Shown: positions 47,766 to 57,218 of the stretch, in pieces
Numbering within the stretch: position 1 is the first letter of the stretch
Layout of the letters: each line of letters starts with the position of its first letter
Origin: Rubrivivax benzoatilyticus JA2 = ATCC BAA-35
GTDB lineage: Bacteria; Pseudomonadota; Gammaproteobacteria; Burkholderiales; Burkholderiaceae_C
DNA: 64,000 nt
NCBI RefSeq assembly: GCF_000190375.1
Contig: NZ_AEWG01000158.1
Coordinates: forward strand, 1-64,000
Direction of reading: 5' to 3'
The notes under the pieces: model-generated
Databases searched by the model: none
What the model was told of the DNA's origin: nothing
Seen by the model: the letters and a program-made list of their open reading frames with translations, nothing else
Program-made: the position numbers and the translations under genes

Positions 47766-49324
47766 TGGCGGCTGCCGAACTCGACGATCCGGCCCAGGCG
47801 CGCCTCGTCGCGCGGCTGGCCCAGGCGCTGGCGGCGCAGGGCCCGGTGCAGGCCTTCGAGACCCATGTCTCGCGCGTGCTCGTCAGCGCCGAGCACGCCT
47901 GGAAGTTCAAGAAGCCGATCGCGCCGGGATTCCTCGACTACACGACACGCGAGCGCCGCCGCCGCTTCTGCGACGCCGAGCTGGCGCTGAACCGGCGCCT
48001 GGCGCCCGAGCTGTACCTGGACGTCGTCGCCGTGACCGGCACGCCCGAGGCGCCGCGCCTGGGCGGCGACGGCGAGGCGCTGGACTGGGCGCTGCGCATG
48101 CGTGCCTTCGCCCAGGACGGGCTCTGGGACCGCCTGGCCGCACGCGGCGCGCTGGGCGCGGCGCAGGTGGACGCGCTGGTGGCGGTGCTGGCGCGGTTCC
48201 ACGCCGGCGCCGCCGTCGCGCCCGCCGACGGCGAGTTCGGCCACCCCGAGCGCGTGCGCGCGCCGCTGGTGGACAGCCTGGACGTGCTCGACACGCTGGC
48301 GGCCGCGGCGCCGGCCACTGCCGCGCTGGGCGAGCTGCGCGCCTGGCAGACGCGGCAGTTCGCGCGGCTGCAGCCGGTGTTCGCTGCGCGCCTGGCCGCC
48401 GGCCGCGTGCGCGAGTGCCACGGCGACCTGCACCTGGGCAACGTCGTCGAGATCGACGGCCGCACGACGGTCTTCGACTGCATCGAGTTCAACGAGGACT
48501 TCCGCTGGATCGACGTGGCCAGCGAGGTGGCCTTCATGGCGATGGACCTGCACGCGCACGGCCTGCCGGCGCTGGCCCACCGCTTCGTCGACGGCTGGAT
48601 GGCCGCCTGCGGCGACTACGACGCGGCGCGCGTGCTGCGCTACTACCTCGTGCACCGCGCGCTGGTGCGCGCCAAGGTCGCCGCGCTGCGCGCCGCGCAG
48701 CCGGGTGCACCGGCCGACGCCGCGGCCGAGGCCCGGCGCTACATCGCGCTGGCGCTGCAGGCCACGCGTGCGCCGGCGCCGGTGCTGCTCGTCACGCACG
48801 GCGTGTCGGGCAGCGGCAAGACCACGCTGACCCAGCCGCTGGTCGAGGGCGAAGGCGCGCTGCGCGTGCGCGCCGACGTCGAGCGCAAGCGGCTGTTCGG
48901 CCTGCAGCCGCTGGAGCGGCCCGACGCCGCGCTGAAGACGCGGCTGTACGGCGCCGAGGCCGGCAGCGCCACCTACGCCCGGCTGCTCGACGCCGCCGGG
49001 GCGGTGCTCGACGGCGGCTTCGTCGTGGTGCTCGACGCGACCTTCCTGCACCGTGCGGCCCGCGACGCGGCACGCCGCTTCGCCGCCGCACGCGGCGCGC
49101 GCTTCGTGCTGCTGGACTTCGCCGCCGACGACGCGACGCTGCGCGCCCGCGTCGCCGCCCGCGGGCAGCGCGGCGACGACGCCTCGGACGCCGACCTGGC
49201 GGTGCTCGCCGCGCAGCAGCGATCCGGCGACCCGCTGGACGCCGCCGAAGCCGCCGCGGCGCTGCGCGTGACGCCGGACCAGGCGCCGGACTGGCCCGCG
49301 CTGCTGGCCGCGCCCGTGACATAG
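47762..49324 (+). CDS. Fusion of aminoglycoside-phosphotransferase-like domain and AAA/zeta-type kinase
   Basis: The 520-residue protein joins two parts. Residues about 20-330 are APH/choline-kinase-like: HAWKFKKPIAPGFLDYTTRERRRRFCDAELALNRRL, then the catalytic VRECHGDLHLGNVVE and TVFDCIEFNEDFRWIDVASEVAFMAMDL. Residues about 343-515 are an AAA_33/gluconate-kinase-like P-loop domain with VTHGVSGSGKTTLTQPL, RADVERKRLFGL and VVLDATFLHRAARDAARRFA. Such two-domain proteins are widespread in proteobacteria but their substrate is unknown. The ATG at 47762 overlaps the stop of the preceding exported-protein gene; ATG 47765 is an alternative. Confidence 0.85.
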   Translation: MMAAAELDDPAQARLVARLAQALAAQGPVQAFETHVSRVLVSAEHAWKFKKPIAPGFLDYTTRERRRRFCDAELALNRRLAPELYLDVVAVTGTPEAPRLGGDGEALDWALRMRAFAQDGLWDRLAARGALGAAQVDALVAVLARFHAGAAVAPADGEFGHPERVRAPLVDSLDVLDTLAAAAPATAALGELRAWQTRQFARLQPVFAARLAAGRVRECHGDLHLGNVVEIDGRTTVFDCIEFNEDFRWIDVASEVAFMAMDLHAHGLPALAHRFVDGWMAACGDYDAARVLRYYLVHRALVRAKVAALRAAQPGAPADAAAEARRYIALALQATRAPAPVLLVTHGVSGSGKTTLTQPLVEGEGALRVRADVERKRLFGLQPLERPDAALKTRLYGAEAGSATYARLLDAAGAVLDGGFVVVLDATFLHRAARDAARRFAAARGARFVLLDFAADDATLRARVAARGQRGDDASDADLAVLAAQQRSGDPLDAAEAAAALRVTPDQAPDWPALLAAPVT

Positions 49325-49454
49325 CCGACACGGACGGCGGCCACGAGACGCCTGCGACGCCGTCGCTTGCCGCCGGTCAACCCGGCCGGACGACCGGCTC
49401 GCGAGGATCGCGCCCGGCACCGTGGCCCGTCGCCACGCCGCCGCCGAGCAGCCG

Positions 49455-49643
49455 ATGTGCGCCCTCCGAGTCACCGACCCGTTCGACCCCGAACCCGCCG
49501 CGCCGCCGGTGCCGCAGCTGGCCTGGCCGCGGCGCCACGCCGGCCCGCCCGCCGCCGAGCACGGTGACGCCGACGCCGGCATGCGCCCCGCCGCCGAGCG
49601 CTCCTGGCGCCGCCACGCCCACCCGGGCGTCCCGCGCGGCTGA
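49455..49643 (+). CDS. Possible 62-residue small protein
   Basis: A short frame, MCALRVTDPFDPEPAAPPVPQ onward, Pro/Ala/His-rich, with nearly every third codon base G or C. It has no clear Shine-Dalgarno and no recognisable motif. The bias fits coding sequence but is weak proof at 74% GC. It is the only candidate gene in the 442-bp spacer between the kinase fusion and uspA. Confidence 0.35.
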   Translation: MCALRVTDPFDPEPAAPPVPQLAWPRRHAGPPAAEHGDADAGMRPAAERSWRRHAHPGVPRG

Positions 49644-49673
49644 GGACGTTCGCCCGCGGGTTGAGCGGGCGCC

Positions 49674-49702
49674 TTGACACCCGCCGCCACGCGGCGGAGC
49701 AT
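49674..49702 (+). promoter_or_regulatory. Candidate uspA promoter
   Basis: TTGACA (49674-49679) is followed after 17 bp by GAGCAT (49697-49702), about 65 bp before the uspA start. The -35 is perfect but the -10 is poor, and a GCCGCC/GGCGGC hairpin lies in the spacer. Confidence 0.35.
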
Positions 49703-49766
49703 GGCCGCGACACCCCCACCCGCTGCCCGGGCGGGCGGCAGGCGCCACCCGGGCCAGGAGCGCACC

Positions 49767-50594
49767 ATGAAGAGCATCCTCGTCCACCTCGACGCCTCGC
49801 CGCGCTCGGCGACCCGCCTCGCGCTGGCCCACCGCCTCGCACGCCAGCACGGCGCCCAGCTGACCGCGGTCTTCGCGGTGCTGCCGGCCATCGTCGCCGT
49901 GCCCTTCGCCGCGGCCGAAGGCGCCTATGCCGCCGCCTCGCTGCTCGAGGAGACCGACCGCCAGCTGCGCGCCCGTGCGCGCGAGATGTTCGAGCGTGAA
50001 GCGGTTTCCGGCGTGCCGATGCAGTGGTTCGAGATCCGCCACGACACGCTGGAGGTCGCGGTCGTCGAGCACGCGCTGTTCGCCGACCTGCTGGTGCTCG
50101 GCCAGCACGACCCCGACGACCGCGAGGCCGGCCCGGTGCCGCGCGGCCTGGTCGCGACGCTGGTGCACGACAGCGGCAAGCCGGCGCTGGTGCTGCCGGC
50201 GCAGGGCGAGTTCGGCGCGCCGGTGCGCCGCGTGCTGATCGCCTGGAAACCCACGCCCGAGGCCGCGCGTGCGGTGGCCGCCGCCCGGCCCTGGCTGCTG
50301 GCGGCCGAGGAGGTGCACGTCGCCTGCACGCTGGCGCGGCGCGACGACGAGCGCACCGGCGTCGCGGCGCTCGAGCGCTGGCTGCGCGCCAGCGGCGTCA
50401 CCGCGCCGATCCGCAGCCACGGCCTGGCCGGCACCGGCATCGGCGAGGCACTGCTGTCGGTGGCCGCCGACACCGACGCCGACCTGCTGGTGATGGGCTG
50501 CTACGGCCACAGCCGGGCGCGCGAGCTGGTGCTGGGCGGCGTCACGCGCACGGTGCTGCGCTCGATGACGCTGCCGGTGCTGATGGCGCACTGA
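49767..50594 (+). CDS. Universal stress protein, two-domain (UspA family)
   Basis: The 275-residue protein contains two tandem Usp folds. The first begins MKSILVHLDASPRSATRLALAHRLARQHGAQLTAVFA and the second begins GAPVRRVLIAWKPTPEAARAVAAARPWL. The C-terminal ATP-binding motif is LLVMGCYGHSRARELVLGGVTRTVLRSMTLPVLMAH, with the G-x2-G-x9-G-S/T-like pattern; the first copy is degenerate. Usp proteins help survival under starvation or oxygen limitation. AGGAG lies 8 bp before the ATG. The intergenic stretch after it carries two operator-like palindromes. Confidence 0.9.
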   Translation: MKSILVHLDASPRSATRLALAHRLARQHGAQLTAVFAVLPAIVAVPFAAAEGAYAAASLLEETDRQLRARAREMFEREAVSGVPMQWFEIRHDTLEVAVVEHALFADLLVLGQHDPDDREAGPVPRGLVATLVHDSGKPALVLPAQGEFGAPVRRVLIAWKPTPEAARAVAAARPWLLAAEEVHVACTLARRDDERTGVAALERWLRASGVTAPIRSHGLAGTGIGEALLSVAADTDADLLVMGCYGHSRARELVLGGVTRTVLRSMTLPVLMAH

Positions 50595-50608
50595 CGCGCC
50601 CCCGCTCT

Positions 50609-50657
50609 GGAGAGCGCTCTCTAGGAAAGACCGCCGTCCTGGGGAGCGCTCTCTAGG
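50609..50657 (+). promoter_or_regulatory. Pair of LacI-operator-like palindromes
   Basis: Two copies of GG(A/G)GAGCGCTCTCTAGG start at 50609 and 50641, a spacing of 32 bp (three helical turns). Copy 1 contains the perfect palindrome GAGAGCGCTCTC; copy 2 contains GAGCGCTC. The central CG and symmetry fit LacI/GalR-type operators. They lie 60-108 bp before the phasin-like gene. Confidence 0.55.
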
Positions 50658-50716
50658 CGCAAGGCCGAGACTGGGTGGTGTCGGCAAAGCCCATTCACCA
50701 TCCACGGAGGCAGCAC

Positions 50717-51367
50717 ATGTCCACTCAAGACCTCGCCAGCGTCACGCTGAAGACGATCGAGAACTACCGCGCCGCGGCCGAGAAGACGGTCGCGGCCTAC
50801 CGCTTCGGCGGCCACCGCCTCGTCGGCCTGGTCGATGGCGTGATCGAGAAGGGCGTCTACACCCGCACCGCCCGCATCGCGCCGCGCACCACCGACAAGA
50901 TGAACGCGTTGCGCGGCACCGTCGCCGGCACGGTCGACAAGGGCATCGACGAGGTCGCCGACCGCGCCGTCAAGCTCGTTGACCTCGGTGGCGACACCGC
51001 CGCCGCGCAGGTCGCGAAGATGGCCGATCTGGCCGCCGGCGTCGACAACACGGTGCTGGCCAACGGCCTGCACACCGCGGCCAAGATGACGCTGCCCGGC
51101 GCGAAGATCGCGCTGAAGCTGTCGACGACCGTGGTGCGCGGCGCCGAGCGCCTGGCCGACGCGGCCGGAACGCCCAAGGCGCGCAAGGCGACGCGTGCGG
51201 CGGTCGGCAAGAAGCGCACGAAGGCCGTCGCCGAGGCGGTGAAGCCGGCGGCACGCCGGGTGCGCAAGGCGGTCGCCGAAGTGGCGGCGGTGGTCGAGGC
51301 GGCGCCGGCGAAGAAGCCGCGCCGCGCACGCCCGGCGAAGGCCGCCGAGGCGGCGCCCGCCGCCTGA
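50717..51367 (+). CDS. Phasin-like protein with histone H1-like basic tail
   Basis: The 216-residue protein starts at the ATG at 50717 with GGAGG 8 bp upstream. Residues 1-140 are helical and amphipathic like phasins (MSTQDLASVTLKTIENYRAAAEKTVAAYRFGG, GTVAGTVDKGIDEVADRAVKLVDLGGDTAAAQVAKMADL). Residues about 150-216 are an Ala/Lys/Arg/Pro-rich tail resembling histone H1 or AlgP (KKPRRARPAKAAEAAP). Granule or nucleoid association is therefore an inference from composition. It follows the paired palindromes and is closed by a terminator. Confidence 0.72.
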   Translation: MSTQDLASVTLKTIENYRAAAEKTVAAYRFGGHRLVGLVDGVIEKGVYTRTARIAPRTTDKMNALRGTVAGTVDKGIDEVADRAVKLVDLGGDTAAAQVAKMADLAAGVDNTVLANGLHTAAKMTLPGAKIALKLSTTVVRGAERLADAAGTPKARKATRAAVGKKRTKAVAEAVKPAARRVRKAVAEVAAVVEAAPAKKPRRARPAKAAEAAPAA

Positions 51368-51397
51368 GCACGCGCCCGCCGCGGCCGCGGCATCACC

Positions 51398-51421
51398 AGG
51401 GGCCCTTCGGGGCCCTTTTTC
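51398..51421 (+). terminator. Intrinsic terminator of the phasin-like gene
   Basis: A GGGCCC-TTCG-GGGCCC hairpin is followed by TTTTTC, about 30 bp past the stop at 51367. Confidence 0.85.
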
Positions 51422-51475
51422 GTTGCCGCCGCACGGAACCAGGCTTCGCCCGGTGCGCCAGCGTGAAAACAGCAC

Positions 51476-51504
51476 TTTTCACGCAGCACAAATATCATTA
51501 ATAT
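51476..51504 (+). promoter_or_regulatory. Candidate promoter of the structured RNA
   Basis: TTTTCA (51476-51481), a 17-bp spacer and TAATAT (51499-51504) lie in an AT-rich island (AAATATCATTAATATCA) that stands out sharply from the GC-rich surroundings. It predicts a transcript starting near 51511. Confidence 0.5.
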
Positions 51505-51510
51505 CACTGC

Positions 51511-51673
51511 ATCGAGGTTGCCGCTGTCGGCACCTCGACACCGGCCCAGCACCGCACGCGCCCCGGCGCCTGCGCCCTGCCGTCGTCCGGGACGGGTTCT
51601 GACGGCGCCGCGCACCCGCGCGGCGGACTTCGCCGGTCGAGGTGCCTCCGATGCCTCGACCGGCTTTCTTTTT
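51511..51673 (+). ncRNA. Candidate structured small RNA or attenuator
   Basis: About 160 nt without a convincing reading frame. A 5' hairpin (51512-51523 with 51528-51538) has 11 bp, one bulge and a CTGT loop. A middle hairpin (51606-51613 with 51618-51625) has 8 bp. The 3' end is an intrinsic terminator: 51632-51642 with 51654-51664, 11 bp, then TTTCTTTTT. In addition 51529-51539 is perfectly complementary to 51636-51646 (11 bp), so the 5' hairpin's second arm could invade the terminator's first arm. This is the 1:2/2:3/3:4 layout of attenuators. It does not match any RNA family I can name. Expression is not shown by the sequence. Confidence 0.5.
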
Positions 51674-51693
51674 CTGCAGCGCGGGCCGGCCCG

Positions 51694-52863
51694 TCAGGGC
51701 ATGACTTCGACGTACTGGTAGACCTCGCAGTCCAGCAGCACGCGGCGCTGCGGCAGCGGCAGCTGCTCGAACCAGCCCGTGACGTCGTGGCGGTCGATCT
51801 CGCGGCCGAGGTGGCGCACCAGCTCGCAGATCGGGTCGGTGACCTTGCTGCGCCAGTCGCCGTCCTCGCGCACGTAGCCGAGGTACAGGTTCTTCATGCA
51901 GTTGCCGCGGCACCAGCTCTGCGCCTCGCAGCTCGTGCAGGGCATCTTCGGGTCGGGCTGCAGCGGGCTGCGGCGCAGCCAGTTGCCGACGACGTCGCCG
52001 GTCTGCATCTCCGGCAGGTGCATCAGGTCCGGGCAGGCGAAGATGCGGCCGTCGGGCATCACGTTGAGGATGTGCGTCGACACGCGGCAGGCCGTGCCGC
52101 CGCCGCACTGCTCGACGGCGCGCGACGGGAACAGCTTGTTGCGCACCGCGCCCATCAGCGGGATGAAGGGGTAGACGCGGTCGCTGTCGGCGAAGAAACG
52201 CTCGACGAGCTGCGTCAGCACCGCCTTGCGGCGCTCGACCGACTGGCCGGCATAGGCGTCGCCGGCGACGAACTGGAAGTAGACGTAGTCGAAGGCCTTC
52301 GTCAGTTGGTCCAGCTCGTCGAAGCTGATGGTCTCGTCGGACCAGGTCACGCGGGCCGTCAGCGTGCCGCCCAGGCTGTCGCGCACGACGCCGACGTTGC
52401 GCAGGATCTGCTTGTAGATGCCCTTGCCGCGGTAGCCGTCGGTCACCTCCTGGCCGCCGTCGATCGACACGAGCACGTTCGACAGGCGCTGCAGCACGTG
52501 GTGGCTGAGGTCGTCGAGCAGCGTGCCGTTGGTCTGCAGCTGGAAGCGGAACAGCGGGTGGCGCTGCATCACGGCCTCGATGAACGGCCGGTTCAGCGTC
52601 GGCTCGCCGCCGTAGAACGTGACGTAGACCTCCTTGCCGGCGAGCTGCTGGGCGATGAACGCGTCGAGCTGGTCCATCGTGTAGGCCACGTGGCCCTGCG
52701 ACTCGCGCACGTCGCCTTCGGCGATCGAGCAGTAGCTGCACTTCAGGTTGCAGCGCAGCGTGGTCAGCAGCTGCAGCTCGACACGCTGGCCGACGATGGC
52801 CGGCTGGGAGTCGGTGGCGGCGGTGCCGGCTCGCGGATGGAGGACGATGGCTTGTTCGGACAT
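51694..52863 (-). CDS. Radical SAM/SPASM-domain protein, possible peptide maturase
   Basis: The 389-residue protein starts at the ATG at 52863 (MSEQAIVLHPRAG) with GAGGAG upstream. The radical SAM cluster motif is RCNLKCSYC in ELQLLTTLRCNLKCSYCSIA, followed by VTFYGGEPTLN and LQTNGTLL. The C-terminal SPASM-like region has QCGGGTACRV, FACPDL and CTSCEAQSWCRGNCMKN, enough Cys for auxiliary Fe-S clusters. SPASM proteins often modify ribosomal peptides or mature sulfatases or quinoproteins. No precursor peptide, sulfatase or transporter adjoins it, so the substrate is unknown. A possible FNR box lies upstream. It is the only gene here expected to need anoxia. Confidence 0.88.
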   Translation of the reverse strand: MSEQAIVLHPRAGTAATDSQPAIVGQRVELQLLTTLRCNLKCSYCSIAEGDVRESQGHVAYTMDQLDAFIAQQLAGKEVYVTFYGGEPTLNRPFIEAVMQRHPLFRFQLQTNGTLLDDLSHHVLQRLSNVLVSIDGGQEVTDGYRGKGIYKQILRNVGVVRDSLGGTLTARVTWSDETISFDELDQLTKAFDYVYFQFVAGDAYAGQSVERRKAVLTQLVERFFADSDRVYPFIPLMGAVRNKLFPSRAVEQCGGGTACRVSTHILNVMPDGRIFACPDLMHLPEMQTGDVVGNWLRRSPLQPDPKMPCTSCEAQSWCRGNCMKNLYLGYVREDGDWRSKVTDPICELVRHLGREIDRHDVTGWFEQLPLPQRRVLLDCEVYQYVEVMP

Positions 52864-53126
52864 GATCGGGTCGGTCGACTCCTCGGGAAATCGATGCGGT
52901 TGGGAGCGCGTGGAGCGCGAGGGTGAAGCCGGGGCCTGGCCGCACGGCGGGGGCGCAGTGTCCCTGCCCCCGGTTCGGGCGTCCCGCCACCAGATCAAGG
53001 TTGCGGCAGATCAAGCGCCAGCCCGGCGTGCAATTGCACGACGCCCCCCGGCGGGTATCCGGCACGGCAGCGCGCCCCGCGCTACGCTCGGTCATCGGCG
53101 TGCACTGGACGCACGCCAGGTTTGCC
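52864..53126. promoter_or_regulatory. Divergent spacer with FNR-type box
   Basis: TTGCG-GCAG-ATCAA at 53001-53014 reads TTGAT-CTGC-CGCAA on the minus strand, an 8/10 match to the FNR/ANR consensus TTGAT-N4-ATCAA. A second TTGATC half-site (GATCAA at 52993-52998) lies 8 bp away. It is 138 bp before the radical SAM start and 113 bp before the divergent unknown gene. Confidence 0.45.
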
Positions 53127-53411
53127 ATGAATGCCTTTTTCGTGCCCGCCGAATGGCGCATCGTCGTCTTCGGCCTGCGCACCCAATGCACCATCGATGA
53201 ACTTCACGCCCTGCTGGGACGCTGGGCCGACACGGAGGTCGAGATCGAGATCGTCATCGTGTCCGAGGCCGCCGACGACGCGATGGCGATCCTGCGCCTG
53301 CGCGCGGCCCTGCCCTACACGACCTGGCGCCTGGCGCAGCGGCTGGACCGACGGGTGCACGACGGCCGCCGGTTGCGATCCTGGATCCCCGTGATGGCCT
53401 GGCAGCGTTAG
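53127..53411 (+). CDS. 94-residue hypothetical protein
   Basis: Starts MNAFFVPAEWRIVVFGLRTQ and contains CTIDELHALLGRWADTEVEIEIVIVSEAADDAMAILRLRAALPYTTWRLAQRLDRRVHDGRRL. No signal peptide or membrane span is evident, and the beta-alpha pattern suggests a small soluble alpha/beta domain. There is one Cys. I do not recognise it. It is divergent from the radical SAM gene and shares the spacer with the FNR-type box, and it lies 45 bp upstream of the MaoC-Pta gene on the same strand. Confidence 0.65.
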   Translation: MNAFFVPAEWRIVVFGLRTQCTIDELHALLGRWADTEVEIEIVIVSEAADDAMAILRLRAALPYTTWRLAQRLDRRVHDGRRLRSWIPVMAWQR

Positions 53412-53455
53412 TCTTCGCTCCCGGCGGCCCCGTCACGGCCGCGGTCGGACGGCAG

Positions 53456-54877
53456 ATGGACATCGACCTGCGCGACGAGTGGCTGGAGAACAGCACCTTC
53501 GACGAACTCGCCGTCGGCCGCAGCGCGACGATGCGCCGCGCCCTGACCGACGCCGACATCGCCGGCTTCGCCGCGATCTCCGGCGACCTGAACCCCACCC
53601 ACCTGGACGACCGCTTCGCGCGCGAGGAAGGCCTGGCCGGCCGCACCGCGCACGGCATGTGGAGCGGCGCGCTGGTGTCGACCGTGCTCGGCACCGTCTT
53701 CCCCGGCCCGGGCACACGCTACGTCTCGCAGCGCATGGACTTCCACGCCACGGCGCGCGCCGGCGACGTGCTGGAGGTGCGGGTCGCCGTGTGCGCCAAG
53801 GACGCCGCCAGCGGCCGCGTGACGCTGGACTGCAGCGTGCGCCGCCAGGACGGCACGCTGCTGATGGACGGGCAGGCCGTCGTCGAGGCGCCGCGCCACA
53901 AGGAGCGGGTGCGCAAGGCCACCGGGCTGCGCTGGCACGTCTTCGACGCCGCCGCCGGCGTGCGCGCGCTGATCGAGCAGGCCGCGCGCCACGCCGGGCT
54001 GCGCTGCGCCGTCGTGCACCCCTGCGACGCCGAGTCGCTGCGCGGCGCGCTCGATGCCGCCCGCCACGGCCTGTTCACGCCGGTGCTGGTGGCGCCGCGC
54101 GACCGCCTGATCGCCACCGCCGACGCCGCCGGGCTGGACCTGGCCGGCGTCGAGATCGAGGACGTGCGCCACAGCCACGCCGCCGCCGAACGCGCCGCCG
54201 CGATGGCCGCCGACGGCGCGGTGCAGGCGCTGATGAAGGGCAGCCTGCACACCGACGAGGTGATGAAGGCCGTGCTGTCGCGCCCCGAGCTGCGCACCGG
54301 GCGCCGCATCTCGCACGTCTTCCGCTTCGACGCGCCGGCGTACCACAAGCCGCTGCTCGTCACCGACGCGGCGATGAACATCACGCCGACGCTCGACGAC
54401 AAGGCGCACATCGTGCAGAACGCGATCGACCTGGCGCTGGTGCTCGGCGTCGACCTGCCCAAGGTGGCGGTGCTGGCGGCCGTCGAAGGCGTCAACCCGA
54501 AGATGGCCTGCACGCTGGACGCCGCGGCGCTGTGCAAGATGGCCGACCGCGGCCAGATCCGCGGCGCCATCGTCGACGGCCCGCTGGCCTTCGACAACGC
54601 GATCTCGGCCGAGGCCGCGCGCACCAAGGGCATCGTCTCGCCGGTGGCCGGCAACCCCGACATCCTCGTGGTGCCCGACCTCGTGTCGGGCAACATCCTC
54701 GCGAAGCAGCTGGAATACCTGGGCGGCGCGGTGGGCAGCGGCATCGTGCTCGGCGCGCGGGTGCCGATCGCGCTGACCAGCCGCGCCGACGGCGCCACCG
54801 CGCGGCTGGCGTCAGCGGCGCTGGCGGTGCTGGTGGCGCAGTCCGGCGCCCGGGCGTCGATCGACAAGATAGCCTAA
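53456..54877 (+). CDS. MaoC-like hydratase fused to phosphate acetyl/butyryltransferase
   Basis: The 473-residue protein joins a MaoC hot-dog domain (about 1-150) to a phosphotransacylase domain (about 165-470). The MaoC part has FAAISGDLNPTHLDDRFAREEGLAGRTAHGMW, with the hydratase Asp/His of the DxNPxH motif. The Pta part has MKGSLHTDEVMKAVLS, RRISHVFRFDAPAYHKPLLVTDAAMNITPTLDDK and VVPDLVSGNILAKQLEYLGGAVGSGIVLGARVPIALTSRAD. It would link acyl-CoA hydration with acyl-phosphate formation. No acetate or butyrate kinase follows; katG is next after 72 bp. Confidence 0.92.
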   Translation: MDIDLRDEWLENSTFDELAVGRSATMRRALTDADIAGFAAISGDLNPTHLDDRFAREEGLAGRTAHGMWSGALVSTVLGTVFPGPGTRYVSQRMDFHATARAGDVLEVRVAVCAKDAASGRVTLDCSVRRQDGTLLMDGQAVVEAPRHKERVRKATGLRWHVFDAAAGVRALIEQAARHAGLRCAVVHPCDAESLRGALDAARHGLFTPVLVAPRDRLIATADAAGLDLAGVEIEDVRHSHAAAERAAAMAADGAVQALMKGSLHTDEVMKAVLSRPELRTGRRISHVFRFDAPAYHKPLLVTDAAMNITPTLDDKAHIVQNAIDLALVLGVDLPKVAVLAAVEGVNPKMACTLDAAALCKMADRGQIRGAIVDGPLAFDNAISAEAARTKGIVSPVAGNPDILVVPDLVSGNILAKQLEYLGGAVGSGIVLGARVPIALTSRADGATARLASAALAVLVAQSGARASIDKIA

Positions 54878-54913
54878 TGCAATCACATTGGCTCGCGCGA
54901 TTGACTAAATTGA

Positions 54914-57160
<2,247 letters not shown>

Positions 57161-57187
57161 GCGGCGGCTGGAACCGGCTGACGACGA

Positions 57188-57211
57188 CGGGCCCCGCGGG
57201 GCCCGTTTTTC
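57188..57211 (+). terminator. Intrinsic terminator of katG
   Basis: The stem CGGGCCCC / GGGGCCCG with a short GCG-containing loop is followed by TTTTTC, 28 bp past the katG stop. Confidence 0.85.
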
Positions 57212-57218
57212 ATGGCGC

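Noticed and set aside
51518-51721. Plus-strand 67-codon frame covering the candidate RNA
   Set aside because: It starts at TTG, lacks a ribosome site, reads through the terminator and ends inside the radical SAM gene.
52864-53128. Cys-rich minus-strand frame upstream of the radical SAM gene (CVQC, SCNC, LIC) that could look like a precursor peptide
   Set aside because: The frame does not stop before the radical SAM gene and stays open through it in another frame to 51479, so it is probably a high-GC shadow rather than a bounded small gene.
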